From assembly GCF_000344685.1 (NCBI RefSeq), contig NW_006920414.1, positions 1,606,677 to 1,670,676 of the forward strand: a stretch of 64,000 nt of DNA, read 5' to 3'. Within the stretch, counting starts at the first letter, position 1. Each line of letters starts with the position of its first letter. The notes below the pieces were generated by a model. It made no database searches and was not told where the DNA came from. It saw only the letters and a list, made by a program, of their open reading frames with translations. Shown here piece by piece: positions 10,629-23,020 of this stretch. This DNA comes from Gloeophyllum trabeum ATCC 11539. Its lineage: Eukaryota; Basidiomycota; Agaricomycetes; Gloeophyllales; Gloeophyllaceae. The translations under genes were made by a program, and so were the position numbers.

Positions 10629-11385
10629 CCGGTATGATCTGCGCGAGGTTTCGTAACCCTTCGAGGGGGCATACATTGATCTGTGCATTGAGGAAAACAT
10701 GCTGGACTTGCCCCAGTTGCGCGGTCTTGGCCGAAGGTAAGGCTAGTTGTGCGTACGGTTGGCCAGCTAAGTCTTGCCTGAAGAAAACGTCTGCTCGTTT
10801 TAGGTGCAAAGAGCCATCGAACGCCGTTCGGGATTTGACAGATACTTCGCCGAACCTCATCATTCCCCAGAACGATGAGTCGGCGGCTGCCCAGACACAG
10901 GCATCAAACGGGTCGGTAAGGTCTAGGGCAGCTTTCAAGGCAGCTAGCATCGCTAGGGTGACCGGTGGTCGTGGCGGCCGCGAACGCTTTGAGTGCTGAA
11001 GATTTGCCATACCGTGCAGGGACCAGCTGATGCGTGTCATATGTTCTTCGGACAGAGGTGGGGACCAGCCCTGAGCCAGGTGCCATGCACGGACCGCTGA
11101 AAGGTATTTCTGTGCGACCTTCACAGATATTGGCTCGAACGGTGTCCCATCCAAGAATATCGAGTCGGCTGGGTCGGGGTCAGTCACAGCCCAAAGGGCA
11201 AATGAGTGTAATAGCTCGAAGGAAGCCGGTAGCCGACGAATCTCTGGGATGGAGAACACGTCGCAGAATAGGTGGAATTTGCATAGTCCTGCTCCATAGT
11301 TAGCCATGTCACGTAGTGAAGCTCTCGATGCCCAGTCTGCGAGAGCCCGTATAAGCTGATTTTCAATCGTGGAGGGCGGAGGCAT
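10629..11385 (-). pseudogene. DIRS tyrosine recombinase, 5' part (before the LTR)
   Basis: The frame probably starts at the ATG at 11385 (MPPPSTIENQLIRAL). It contains an N-terminal helical DNA-binding region and the first catalytic Arg in FWGMMRFGEVS. It reads on to NLAQIIP, where the LTR begins at 10628. The remainder of the protein is found beyond the LTR at 9489-9173. Confidence 0.75.
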
Positions 11386-11612
11386 GTTTATCCTGCACCA
11401 AAGGAAGATCCGTTCATCTGAGCAGCAATTTGGGCGCAGCGTGGATGGTGTAAGTTGTAGTTGGCGCAGCGGCTCGACAGACCCCTCGGCGCCCAGTGCG
11501 TGAGGGGGAATGATTCGCATTGCAATCACTGGCCTTACAACGATACTAATTTCTCTTCTAGGTGGCTCGGCAGCAGGAGCAGCGCCTGTGTGGATGCCAC
11601 TGGGAAACCACA

Positions 11613-13546
11613 TCAGAAGCGGTCGATGTTGCCGCGCGATAGAGCATCCGTTACGTTGTCCCTGCTTGTCACGTATTCCGCGGTCAACCTCAGGCCGCAG
11701 GGTGCCAGGACCGCAAAAATGGACTTTAATATCGTGTTTGTCGCCTTGGAACGTGATCGGCCCTTGTTCACGACTGCCACGACGCCGTTGTTGTCTGAGC
11801 GGATGAGAAGATTTGATGCGCCTGGTGGCACCGCAGCGAGCAGGTTGTACTGGACGATTAGCCTGAGTCCGAGCTCGACGGCCGTTGCCTCTGCCCAACC
11901 TATATTGTGTGGCAGACCGGGTCCCACTCTGAAACCTGGAGCCCATTTCCACACTGCCCAGTACTTGCCAACTGTGATCCCTATGCCAAAGGACGTGCTG
12001 GTGTCACCCCACCAGCCCAGATCGAGCGGCGTGGGGAGTGCCAGCGGTAGTGTGTTTGGGGAAACGGATAGCATGTCTCGTATCCACACGAGGTCTTGCA
12101 CGAGCGGTTCCGGCGGGTGTAGGCGCGCTCGAGCAGACTTGAAGCAGGCTGCAAAATGTGACAGGCCCCATAGGAATGGATGCGTGATATGGAAGATTGT
12201 CGCGGCATGGACGAGTTTGCCGTGGAGGCTCGCTGCTTCTCGGGCAGTGAAACGTGCTCCGTGTACCAGCCAGGGCTCGATTGTTGCTACTGTGCTGGCT
12301 AGCTTCTCTTGTGGTAAGGCGACAGTCTTCTTTTCGAGGTCCCATATGAATCCTATGTACCTCTGTACCGACGAGAGCGGCTTGGTTTTCTTTGCACTCC
12401 AGGGTACACCGAGTCGGGCGGTGAGTGCGATGAAGTCTTCCTCTGTCCACGTTTGGTTTGGCAGGTGGAATGCAAGGAAATCGTCTACCCACTTGCGAAT
12501 TGGACCAAAGCCGGAGGCACGGTATACTGCCACGAGCATGTCCGTGACTGCACCGAACATGCCGGCACTGAACGACAGGCCGAACATCACTGCACGATCT
12601 ACGTAAACTCTGCCCTGCCAGAACAGACAGACTGTGTTCTAGTGTTCTGGTCTGATCGGGGTTATGCGGTATGCTGCTGAGATATCGAATGCCGCGGCGA
12701 ATGTTCCAGTCGGCAGTTGCAGAATCAAGTTTGATGTTTCGTCGAATGTTCCCCATTTGGTGGGGAAGTCGTCTGAGTTTATCTTGGCATTTACTGAAGA
12801 TATGGAGGGCTATACGAGAGTGGGGGGGCGCGTAAATTGCAGGCAAATCATTACAAACAGAAGCTAGAGCGTACATCGTTGCAAGGATACGACATATCCT
12901 GCACTAAACGAAATGTGTCTGTGCCCGCCTTTGGTACCAGCCCTAATGGTGATGTCTGAAAAGGTCCTATGATTTTCTCCAACTCGCCGGGCTCGTAACC
13001 CTCTGAGTAGCGTCCCGCTGCGATTTCCGCTGCTATATATTTGTCTATAAAGCCCTCGTCAAGTTCCGATGATGCGTGATTCTTGAATGTGAACGAGTGT
13101 GGGAGGGGCACATCGACCCCAACTTTGAAACCTGATCTGAGGCCGTCAACGACGTGCCTCCACCGCTCTAAGATGTGGAGGTCGCGTAGCAGCGCCTCTA
13201 CCTTGTCCGGGTTGAGCGGTGTCACAACCCGGCGCGGGTCTGAGTCAGACCCGACGTCCGCACTTCCCGGCTCCATGGCTGGTGTCACCACAGAGACTGC
13301 AACCGTGGACATTCTGGCAGTCTGCCCCAAACCAGCATGTAGAGGACAATGCGTAGTTGAAGCAGAAAGCACGCCCGTTGGGCGCAGCGAGTGCCTGTGC
13401 ACTGCGTGACCCGTCTCCGAGTAAGGGAGCAACGGCTCAGCCAGCTGAGGTGAGGGAGCTTGTGCATCCGGACGGGAAGTGTCCCTGCTGCCCGCAGCGA
13501 AAGCACCGGCTCTCCGTACGAGGCCGCTTGACAGACTGGGTTGCAT
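11613..13546 (-). pseudogene. DIRS reverse transcriptase-RNase H, frameshifted
   Basis: The first frame (13546-12851) carries the RT N-terminal block, including FQTSPLGLVPKAGTDTFRLV. The sequence down to about 12590 retains RT blocks only if the frame is changed. The third part (12590-11613) has the catalytic RKWVDDFLAF (the VDD form of the YxDD box) and an RNase H domain with GWWGDTSTSFG, EATAVELGL, IRSDNNGV and SRDNVTDALSRG. Catalytic residues are preserved, but frame breaks make it non-functional as it stands. Confidence 0.8.
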
Positions 13547-14379
13547 TCGCAGGTGTACCGAGGGCCGCGCGCTTCGCGGGGGCTGCAGTTGTGGCTGCAG
13601 TCGTGTCCATGGATCTAGCGCGGGTAGGCGAAGTCGTAATCAGCGTGAGGGCTGCCTCTCCAACGACCGGAGACTTGTCCACCACATCGTATTGTTCTCA
13701 TTTCGCATTAGCAGAGGCTAACTCGTATTTTTATGGCAGCCGTACCCCCGAAGGTCGATGCCGCTTTCCGCGATTATTGCTACATTCCATACACGGCTCT
13801 CACGCAAGCCGCGTGCCTGCGCTCGGCACGCGGTGAGGAGGATTACATCCTGAACGCGAAAGGAGGCTTAACCGTCAAAGGCCTGAGCCGCGAGAACGAA
13901 CGTGGCATATCGACCATCGAATGGCTGAAGGCAGCGAAAACAGCGGAGGAACATACTCAGGTATATCACGGGAAAGACCGGGGTGACGCCCTCCAGAGTC
14001 ACCACACCGTGGTGTTGTCGCTTGCTCATTCACACGGGTGGGCAGTCGCAGTCGAATACGACATACAGCAGAGGGAAGCTGCCGCCAATGACCATCGACA
14101 CAATTGAAGACGCTCTATGTCCTCAATCCAAGCTCCGACCGCCGGTGCGACCGCGCTGTTGCCTCTGGCGAGGATGAGCTCCAGTTCCTGGATGCGAGCT
14201 TGGTAGGAGGCAAGCGTCACATCCGAGGGAGTACGCGCGCCGGGCGGCGTTGGGGCGGGTACAGCGGGGTTAGCCACCATTGTGGCAGCTGCTGGAGCGG
14301 GATTGGCCACGGCCGGTCTGTCGATGGGCGGATAAGGTGCCGGTACGTAGCCCAGATTGAGACCGAGATGTTGGTGCAT
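13437..14379 (-). pseudogene. DIRS gag-like gene with an internal inversion
   Basis: The N-terminal part (14379 to about 14105, minus) is Pro/Ala-rich followed by a short helix. The C-terminal part (13685-13437, minus) ends in a CCHC zinc knuckle, CFRCGQQGHFPSGC. The middle of the protein, including KVDAAFRDYCYIPYTALTQA and GWAVAVEYDIQQRE, is encoded on the plus strand at about 13690-14107. In intact basidiomycete DIRS gag proteins these three parts follow each other on one strand. A frameshift is also present near 13735. Confidence 0.7.
13690..14107 (+). other. Inverted middle segment of DIRS gag
   Basis: A plus-strand open frame of 124 codons encoding the conserved centre of gag, in opposite orientation to the rest of the element. 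Flipping the block brings NDHRHN next to VVDKSPVVGE, restoring the expected order. CAATTG and ATTG occur at the two breakpoints. Confidence 0.65.
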
Positions 14380-17300
14380 TGTGACGAGTTTTTTGTGTTT
14401 TAGAGTGACAAGTACCGTAAAATTAGATGAAGTTTAAGCGTAGGAATAGGCGATAATAAGTTAGCCTTTAATAAGCGAGAATAATGTAGCCTTGTTGCTC
14501 GAGAATGGTGTCGACTGTGGAGTTCGAGAACAATGACTCTCCTGCCGTCGAGCGTCGTGGGTCTATATACTCTCCCCCGGCGGGAGTACTCTGACACCCT
14601 GTCTGGCTAAACCATACGGCTCTGTCCGGGTGTGTGCTGATGCTCGGCTGGACGCTGCTGCCGGCCTCCCTCGGCTGCGCTAGAGATCGACCGGCACCGT
14701 CACTAAGGTTAAGAGAGATTCGACTGTATGTCTTGTGAATGGATTTTCAGAACATGTCAGTCACGCCAGGGTGATTACTACTGTATGGTTGCCTAGACTA
14801 GTAATATGCTATCTGTACACGGCAATTGTGGCAGTTCAGATGGGTATCTGCACGCAGGTTGATATTCTTTCTCCGCGGCCTTCATCTTTAACGAAGCGCA
14901 GTGTACGGAGTCTTTTTACTATCTTTGTCCCGCTCAAGGAGGTTTTACAGATGTCAGTTCAGACTATTTGGTGCTCTTTGGTTGCTTGCCTTTCGGCGGA
15001 TAACTGTCACACATAACCCAGGCATCATTCAGACAATGTGAGGCTCGAAGTTGCTTAAAGTTATATGTAGCAATTATCACCCAGGCGCGTATTTGTTACC
15101 TGTCTGTCAGCTGTGCTTGGCACTGCTAACTTTGTCTTTCGCCGAAAACCAATAGAATCAAGGTGCAAGGCGAGACCTTCTAATGCCGCAGAGTTACCGC
15201 ACGGCAACGATCAGCAGCTGAGCGCTCACAGGTGTTGGTGCCTTATCGGGACTCGTTAGACTCGCGACCAGTCCTGTACGCAATGCACACGCCTTCCTTT
15301 TTTGGTTTCGGAGTGATGGAAGGCGTGAGCTTGCGAAGTGTAGCGAGTATTACGAGCGGAGCTTGAATTGCGAAGTGGCTGGTATCGAGCCTAGGGACTC
15401 GTACCCACCAGTTTGCAAGCAAGGAGAACGCAGCTTTACCTGCGTATTCGCGGAGGAAATCTGGTCACTGCTCGCGGCCGGAGTCGTCGATGGTCGTGTT
15501 TGAGTGGGTCCTCAATGTTCAACATTCGATCTCTCGAACGGGTCAATTCAGAGCTCATCTGACGCTTGTCTCGCTGGAATCGTCACGTTCGCAGGTCGCA
15601 AGGGAATGACACTATCGTCCCGTGGCCACCACACTTTCGTAGACAGCGGCCCGCAGGAACGGTTGGCTGCACTGCATCCGATGGTCGCCTTTAGGGGCTT
15701 GGGACCTGCCAATTGCGTCGCGAGTTCGGCCATATAAACTTGAAGAACCTGGCACTGACACTATCTTCCAAGCAAGCCACCATCAAAAACTGTATCTTGC
15801 CGCGATCTGCATTGCACTCTGCCATGCCGGCGCTGGGTTCTGCGCCCCTCGTGGCATCAAGACATCCGTGCGCCTCTCACACTCGTCATTCAACGCTGTC
15901 CGTGCTCTTCATTTGTACGATCTCCGAGTAGACATCGCGTCCCGGCTTGCTTACTCACCCAGGTATAGAAGTGGGTTTCGTAGCTTCGAAGTTTACCCGT
16001 GGTCGAGACTCCGCGATGTGCCTCTGTTTGAGGTCGTCTGCCATCCTGCAGGCTTGCATCTATCGTCACCGTATCACGTATCCAGAGGAAATGCTGGCGC
16101 TCCCCGTGAGGATCTGAATCCGCTCCTTTCGCATCCTTTCGCATCCCGCCGCCCACATTGGTATTTCCACGTACCTTGTGGACCCTGGCGACCGACGTGT
16201 TCCCTAACCCGGGCAAATCATCATCTTCTACTCGAATAAGCTCTCTGGGGGCGACGCTGATTGGCTGACGCGCTATTCTGTTGGTTTCCCACTCCGAGGG
16301 TATCAGAAGAGCTCGTGGGACTTGCGACGAGCGTCTCGGTGCCTTGCTGCGCCATCTTTCCGGAACTCCATTTCTTTCTGCCCCGTTTGCTTCTTGGCGG
16401 TGCCATGCCGAATATCGGACGGCGCACAGCCCATGGAGTGTAGGAAGCCACAGCTGCTCTGTTTATGATTGCGCAGATGTTCAATGAACGCCTTGCAAGG
16501 GCGAGATCTCTGCGCTCCGAGGTGCCGGTCCGGAACGGGCTCTGTGGGTTCACCTGCCAGCCCATGTCATCCCCCCGGCGCAAGAATTCGATTTCCAGTA
16601 TTCTGAACACGTGTATCTGAGACTCCCGACGGAAGAACGCTCAGGCCTGGTCAGGCATCCTGACTGGTGTCTGGGCACAGGTCATCTGTAGGTATGTAGT
16701 GTGGCGCGCATCCAGTTATTCAGATCCTCTGTGATCGCATAACGCAATATCCGCGACCTCCGTTCATTGGAAGGCGCAACGCTATCATAAGAACGCCGTT
16801 GGGTCATTTCGAGTGGACTAAACAAGAGGCCAGAACAACAGCGACGGAGGTATATCGTGATAAGATGATAAGCTAATACATAGAATTAAAGGCTAGGGCT
16901 ACTAATGGCTACGGCTCCGGTTTCCTATAGTGCGGCATTTATTATACTTGACAGGGCATCTCTTGATGGTGGCGCTCTGCGACAACGAGATAATCAGAGG
17001 GTGACCACCCCGGCGAAGAGACGGAAGCAAATGGATTCTGAATATGTAATGCAGAGCCTCTGCAGGTAAGAAATTCAAACATTTGCGAAGAGGCTTTATG
17101 CTTATCGGACTGCGCAGCTTGATGAGCGGCGTGCATGGAATATGCGCGTTCGGAAGACTTTCGGATGACGCTGCCGGAAATGATCAATCATTCTTGCAAA
17201 TGCGAGTTTATTTGTTATGAACAACCAGATTTCTAGGTTCGTACATTATTCTTGGTGGTTCAGACGTGCAATCATAATTTCATAGTCAGCGGCGGTCAGG

Positions 17301-19709
17301 CTGACACGGGATCCTGTCACGATGCGCCTCTCCCCGTGTCCTCCTGACCCGACGGTCGAGGTTTCTGCAGGGTTTGATACCAGCTCAAGTACGCAAACAT
17401 CAAGCTGCCAATAGAATACCTAGCGTTCAATACATCGCTTAGCGGGACGCTCCACCCATGACACCCACATACTGCGATTCACTCATATCTTCAGGGTGTG
17501 ATATAATACAGTAAGTTCTCCAGCTGCCGGTTCTGAACGTCAACCTCAGAACGATCCAACCTGACGGACGTTTTTCCACCGCGCGGGGGAGCCTCGAACC
17601 CTGTAGATCCACAACAAACGGCATCCCCAAAAGTATGCGTACGCTGCAGCTGACAGGGAAGGGTCCTCCTTCGGGAAGCGCCAAACACTACCTCGCCCGT
17701 CTTAGGTGCGCGCTGACGTCAACGCGATAGACGCGGTCAGATTCCCAAACCAGCCCGCAACTGCGCAATATCGTGACCTGGAATCGAGGAAGCAATGACC
17801 GTGGACGCCAGATTGCCTGTGGCGCCCCGCTGGCTGACCCGGCTTCGGTGAAACGTGATACGGGGAGTCCTTCGCATTTCGTGCACGCATACCCGGGACG
17901 CCCCTTTGCTGAGAATAACTGGGCTCTGGAGCCCTCGTAGGACTGACGACGCTACTCGGTATCTGCTGGTGGCGTAACCACAGAGCCCGTCCTGGGCATG
18001 TTTCACCTGGACAGGAGGCCTTTCCGGAGATCCTAAACCTGAAGTTTGTCTGCGTCGTTCCTGTTCTGCGGGGAATGCACTCGCACTGTATCGCGATTTC
18101 TGCCCCGTTTCGCGCCCTGCATGCAGGGAACCCGCGTCATATCGTGCACGCTGCGCCGTGAGTTCTGTGTTCTGCCTTGTTCTATTCCCGTCACCTCAGC
18201 GGTTCCTGATGCTTCTGAACATCTTATCCACTGTAGGCGCGCCGTAGCCGTACCGCTGATAGACGCAGGCCCTTCCGGAGGGGCGTGTTATTACCCCTTC
18301 GCCCGGGCCTCGAGTGTTCCGACCCAGCCTGCGCCTTTCAGGTTTCCCATCCTGGCCGGCCCGCGGCCATGCGTGAGTACGAAGGGCCGCAATCCACATT
18401 TAGGAACAAGATGCAAGTCAAACACAGCGACATATCATTGTCACACAGTGCGGCACCCGCCAATCTGCAGGTACCTCCCTTCCAATCCCGTCGACCTGCG
18501 GTATTCCTGTTTCGACGTCGCCCCTGCTCAGACTTCCCTCTCCCTTCCCTTCCCATTCCCTTCCTCGTTCTTTCTTCCCGGATTCGGGTTCGAGGATCGA
18601 AGTTCGAGTTCGGCCGCTGCTTCTCTTCGTGGGGAGCGTGTCCGGCACGCCTCGGACGCGTCCATCCATACTCATATTTACCTCTGAACACACACAACGT
18701 CACGCGTCCTGCTTTCGCGACGCGTGCTGACGGCAGGATCCGCGCTCGCTCGGGATTCCGGAATTCGAAGCGTCAGAGGATGTGGCTGGATGCAACAAAC
18801 GTCAGTGCGTTCCCGGGATACATTTGCATATTCTGTTACGTCCGCGGTATTTCAACCTACGTCTTCGCGACATAACATGACAGCCCGGGCCCGTGTTGTG
18901 CCCTGGCTGCGCTTGGCAATCTCGACGTCGACGACGCGAATTCCAATCCGGACGGGCCTGAGATCGGGTTGTGTGACGAGACAATCATGACGAGGCCGGG
19001 AGCGGGATGAGGTGACCCTACTGTGTACACAATTTCTACGTAATCGTAGGAAGGTAGACGTTGGGAGCCAGCTCGAGCTCAGGGCAGAAGTATATACGAA
19101 AAGGCGTACGTTATACACAAGTTATTGTCCGGATTAATAAAATACAGTAAAGCACTGGCAGGAGGAGGATGAGACGAGGCATCCAGCCGTCCGACCCATA
19201 AAATAAGAGACACATCGAATAAACATAGTTCCTACAGTACCGCTATCCACAACGAGGCGAGGCGAGGCTGAGACAGGTGAGTGAGTGAGCAGAACAGAGG
19301 CGGAGGACGAACAAACATTCAGCACGACGAAGAGCAGAGAGCAGGTGAGAGATAGAGTGGTAGCGGGAAGAGAGGGTGCCACGAAGAATTTACAGGGTGA
19401 ACGTAGAAGTACATTATCTGACCATATGCAAGACCGGTTGGGCTGAAATAACGTAGGCTGTGGTGGAAAATCGGGAATGCGAGCAGAAAAGTGAGGGCGC
19501 GTCCGGCCAACTTCTTGGCGGGCGCGCCGGGTCCCAAACGAGACCTTAACGTCGAAAATAAGCTTGACAGCTTGCTATACAGTATATACCAGTCGCGGTA
19601 TGCGTGTAGTAGGGGCGACTATAGGCAGAAGGAACAGCGCTCCTACTAGATACGCATGAATACCCTGACCACGCAGCAAGGACCGAACGACACTCACCGC
19701 AGCGAAAAT
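14380..19709. other. Long gene-poor stretch
   Basis: About 5.3 kb with only short overlapping frames and no domain I recognise. Noted: a strong stem at about 15290-15340 (CACGCCTTCC paired with GGAAGGCGTG), and a minus-strand frame at 16221-16610 with a basic AT-hook-like KRGRKKW but no other support. The last few hundred bases are probably 3' untranslated sequence of the transcription factor gene. Confidence 0.4.
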
Positions 19710-21885
19710 TCACCGCCGATACCGATCCTCGTCCTCCTCCTTCGGCGGCTCGTACCCAGGCAGGGGCGTCAGCAGCGTGCTGTCCGGCGGCAGCCGCCCG
19801 CCCCCGCCGGGCGCGACGCCCATCCCCGTGAACCCGCCTCCGCCATGCCCCTGTTGGCTGTGGCTATACCGATGCTGCTGCGGGGGCGGCGGCAGCGTGT
19901 AGCTGGTGGCGGTCGGGCTGGGCACGTGCAGCGGGCGCATCGCGGGGCCCGTCAGATCCTCGGGGAGGTAGTCGTACGAGTTGCTGGACGAGCCGCCGTA
20001 CATCCCGCCGTACGCCGAGCCCCCCAGTGGCGGGAAGCTGCTCGGCAGCGAGGCGGGCGGCCGGAAGGACGAGGCTTCGTACTCGGGGTGCAGCGAGGGC
20101 AGCGACATGCGGTGCCGCGGCGGGCCGGGGAGGGAGTACGACGCGGAGGGATGGTGCACGTTCGGGCTGATGCCGTGCGGCGCATGCGGGGGGAAGGCGC
20201 GCGAGAGCGCAGAGGAGGTCGCGGTTGCGACGGCCTCTTCCTTCTTCTGCTTCCGCCACTGCTTTCGGAGTTCCTTGAATTCTGTTGGAGATGTATGTTA
20301 GGATATTGAAGCCACAGTTCACTATGTTGGATATGGACTGGCGGGTGCATATATGCGCCTCAAAATAGGAAAGAGATGGGTATATGCTATGATTCTCTCA
20401 AAATCACGCTGTTCTCAGGATGCAAGAGGTGCTTTGTTTCTGCCCGAGCGAAAGAGTACAAAAAATAGGCAGCAAGCCGCCTACCCCTGACCAAAGCGTG
20501 CAAAAGGAGAACAGGCACTCACCTGCTGGTGTCCGTCTCTGGCCATGGCCCTGCATCACCACATGCGCATTCAAGTGATTCAGCGTGCCATATGCCTTGT
20601 TGCACCCCGGCCAGCTGCACCTGTAATTCCTCTCGATCTCATCGTACCGCCTCCTCGGCCGCTTGCGCACCTGCCCCGGCAGCGGGATGAAGGAGTACGT
20701 CTTCTTGTTGCTGCCCGAGCTGCCGCTGCCACTGCCGCTACCACTGCCCTGCCCCGCCGTCCGCGCATTGGGCGAGGGCGGCGAGCGCTTGGGCGAGCGC
20801 TGCGGGTCCGCGAGGGGCTCCGCGAAGGGCATGGGCGGGCTGGGCCCGCCGCCCCCGCTGGTTGTGCTCGAGCCGGAGAACGTGCTGTGCAGCGGGCTGA
20901 TGGGCTCGTCGTGCGCGTACATCTGGGCGCCGCCGCCCGAGACGAGGCTGGGAAGCGCGGGGATCTGGAAACCGCTGTCGTCTGTCCCGCCGGACGAGGG
21001 GTCGTCGAATTTTGCGTTTGCGCTCGCGTCTGACTGCGGGGTGGACCAGTGCTGCTGCTGGTGCCCGCTGGACGGGTAGTGCTGGGACGACGGCTGGGGG
21101 AGCTGCAGCCCTGGGAAATCATGCACCGAGCCGGAGCTGCTGCCGACTCTGTGGTGGGAGGAGTTGTAGGACCGGAAAGACATGGGCGGTGAGTCATACT
21201 GCTGGGAGGGGCCGTTGCTGTAAGTCGAGCTGGGGTAGGAGGAGGGGGCGGGGATGGAGTAGGCGGACGAGATGGTGGGCTCGGACATGCGCCGGTCTGC
21301 GAGCATGCTGGAGGGCGCGCTGTACGAGTAGCGGTCGAAGGAGGCGGAGTGGGCTGGTTGGCTGCGCGGCACGCTGCTCGAAGCGGTGGATGAGTATCTG
21401 TTCAATGAAGCGGGCGCAGTCGGGTCCGCCAGGAAGCGGTCAGAGGGAAAGGCGGGCTGGTGGGCGGGGGCGCTGTACGGGTGGTCGTACTGGGCCGGGG
21501 CGAGCGGCGGGGAGACGCTGGACGGGGACGGCGAGGCGGCGTAGTGGGCCTCGGGATGGGGGTGGTGCGGCGAGCCCGGAGACCCGGAGGCGGCAGAGTC
21601 GCGGTAGTAGCCTTCGTTGTCGTACATGGCGGAGCTGGACGGGGACAGGGCGGGGACGTCAGCGGCCGACTGGACATGGTAGTCGTAGGGGGACTGGTCG
21701 ACGGAGCTGCCCGAGGGCGAGCCGGAGGAGAGGACGGGGGACGCCGGGTGGTAGGGGGCGGGCGGCGGGGACGGCGGGGGCTTGTGGAGGAGGTCGTTGA
21801 AGACGCGGGGCCGGTCGGGGCAAGGATCGTCGAGCTGGCCGGGCAGGAAGGCGGCGGGCGGGTGGAAGAAGGAGTGCAGGAGCAT
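19710..21885 (-). CDS. Con7-like C2H2 zinc-finger transcription factor
   Basis: Two exons, 21885-20523 and 20281-19710, joined by a GT-AG intron (donor GTGAGT), give 644 aa. The start is the first true ATG (MLLHSFFHPP). Most of the protein is low-complexity Ser/Pro/Gly. One C2H2 finger of form C-x4-C-x12-H-x5-H sits at about residues 418-443 (CSWPGCNKAYGTLNHLNAH). It is followed across the intron by EFKELRKQWRKQKKEE. This finger-plus-basic-tail layout matches the Con7 family of filamentous fungi, where Con7 of Magnaporthe controls conidiation and cell-wall or morphogenesis genes. Orthology in basidiomycetes is inferred from the finger only. It is a nuclear DNA-binding protein, with the target unknown. 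The 3' exon ends in a Gly/Pro-rich region and an acidic tail. Confidence 0.8.
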
Positions 21886-23020
21886 CGAGGAGGACGTGGG
21901 GCAAATCAAAGAAGCGTGGCCCGGGCGGGCATTTTTGAGAATGAGCGTACTCGCCCAGTCGTTATTTCAGCAGTCACCCGTATCTCGCTGCCAAATGGCA
22001 CGGCCAGTGCCCAGGTTCCATGCCAGATCTCGTCTGCGGATCTAATTTCCCCCGATCGATCCTCATGTCACCCCTTCCCTTTTCCGCTACATTAAACTCC
22101 CCCCGTCACGTCACAGCCTCTTCCAGAACGCACGCCCCCTCCCGGGCCCCCGTTTAATCGCCGGCCGCCCTTTCCCGCGTGACCGTCACCCCTTCTGATA
22201 ACCCATGCCGCGCGCATGCCGAGTCCGTCCCCCGTCACCTGCTCGCCCTCGTCTCCGTCTCTTTCGCAGTTTCCTGCCTGCTCTGTCAGACTCGGCCGTC
22301 CCTTTTCGACGTCTGCCACCGCCTCGGCCCCCATCACGCCCTCAAACGCGCCCCCCGGCACCGACATCAGCCCGCCCCTCCCGCCGCCCTTTTCCTCGCC
22401 CCGGATGGAAACCGTCGTCCTTTTTGATCCCAATTAGCCTTTTATTCGCTACGGGACGCCCTTCTTCTCCCGCTCTGATGCAACGTGCGTGCCCAATATT
22501 CCCAACTGCGGCATCTCTTCGCTGCCCCCGCCATCACGGTTGCGCGCGTTCCTTGGCGCTTCGTGTCGCTGCAAGTTGCTTGCAGTTATCGTCCATACTG
22601 CAGCCAATCTGATTCTGATTATCAAGCCCATCGAGCCCGCATACAAAGTCTACCCTCATCAATCCATCATGCATCTACACCCAGTCAGCGCTCGAACTTC
22701 GAAGCTGCACGGAATGGGACGTCCCGAACGCAACACGAGGCTACTGATCGTCTACGGAACACTGGCTCCGCGTCACCAAGCTCCGCCAACCAATCACAAA
22801 GGTCGGTACAACACCTGATTTTCATATCGCCTTGCGCTGACCTCCGGACCGGGATCAATGCCCGTTATTCTGGCGTCCCTCCCCAGCTCTCGCAATCCTT
22901 GCACCAGCGCATGAGGCTATCGGACATTCAGAGAGACGATCCCGTTCGAATGGAGGTATCTTCCCCCGTGCTCGTCCCCACGTCTGCTTCGTGATGCGCG
23001 CCTCGCACTCGATGGCGTCG
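21886..23020. other. Upstream region of the Con7-like gene
   Basis: Pyrimidine-rich tracts (for example ccccttcccttttccg near 22070-22085) and a CGTCACGTCACAGCC motif near 22105 lie just upstream of the gene and look like promoter sequence. Plus-strand frames at 22205-22994 are Pro/Ser/Arg-rich shadows without domain signals. Confidence 0.35.

Larger units (their letters stand above)
9173..14379 (-). mobile_element. Decayed DIRS-type (tyrosine recombinase) retrotransposon
   Basis: In minus-strand order there is a gag-like gene with a zinc knuckle (14379-13437), a reverse transcriptase/RNase H frame (13546-11613) and a tyrosine recombinase (11385-9173). This order and gene content are diagnostic of the DIRS order. 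The copy is damaged: gag holds an inverted block, the RT frame breaks around 12590-12880, and the recombinase is split by a solo LTR. Outer limits are approximate because I did not find its terminal repeats. Confidence 0.85.

Noticed and set aside
16221..16610. Minus-strand frame with an AT-hook-like KRGRKKW
   Set aside because: One basic motif is not enough. No second hook, no intron signals and no family resemblance.
19656..21033. Long plus-strand Arg/Gly-rich frames over the zinc-finger gene
   Set aside because: Shadows of the GC-rich, low-complexity coding strand; the minus strand has the C2H2 finger and a good intron.
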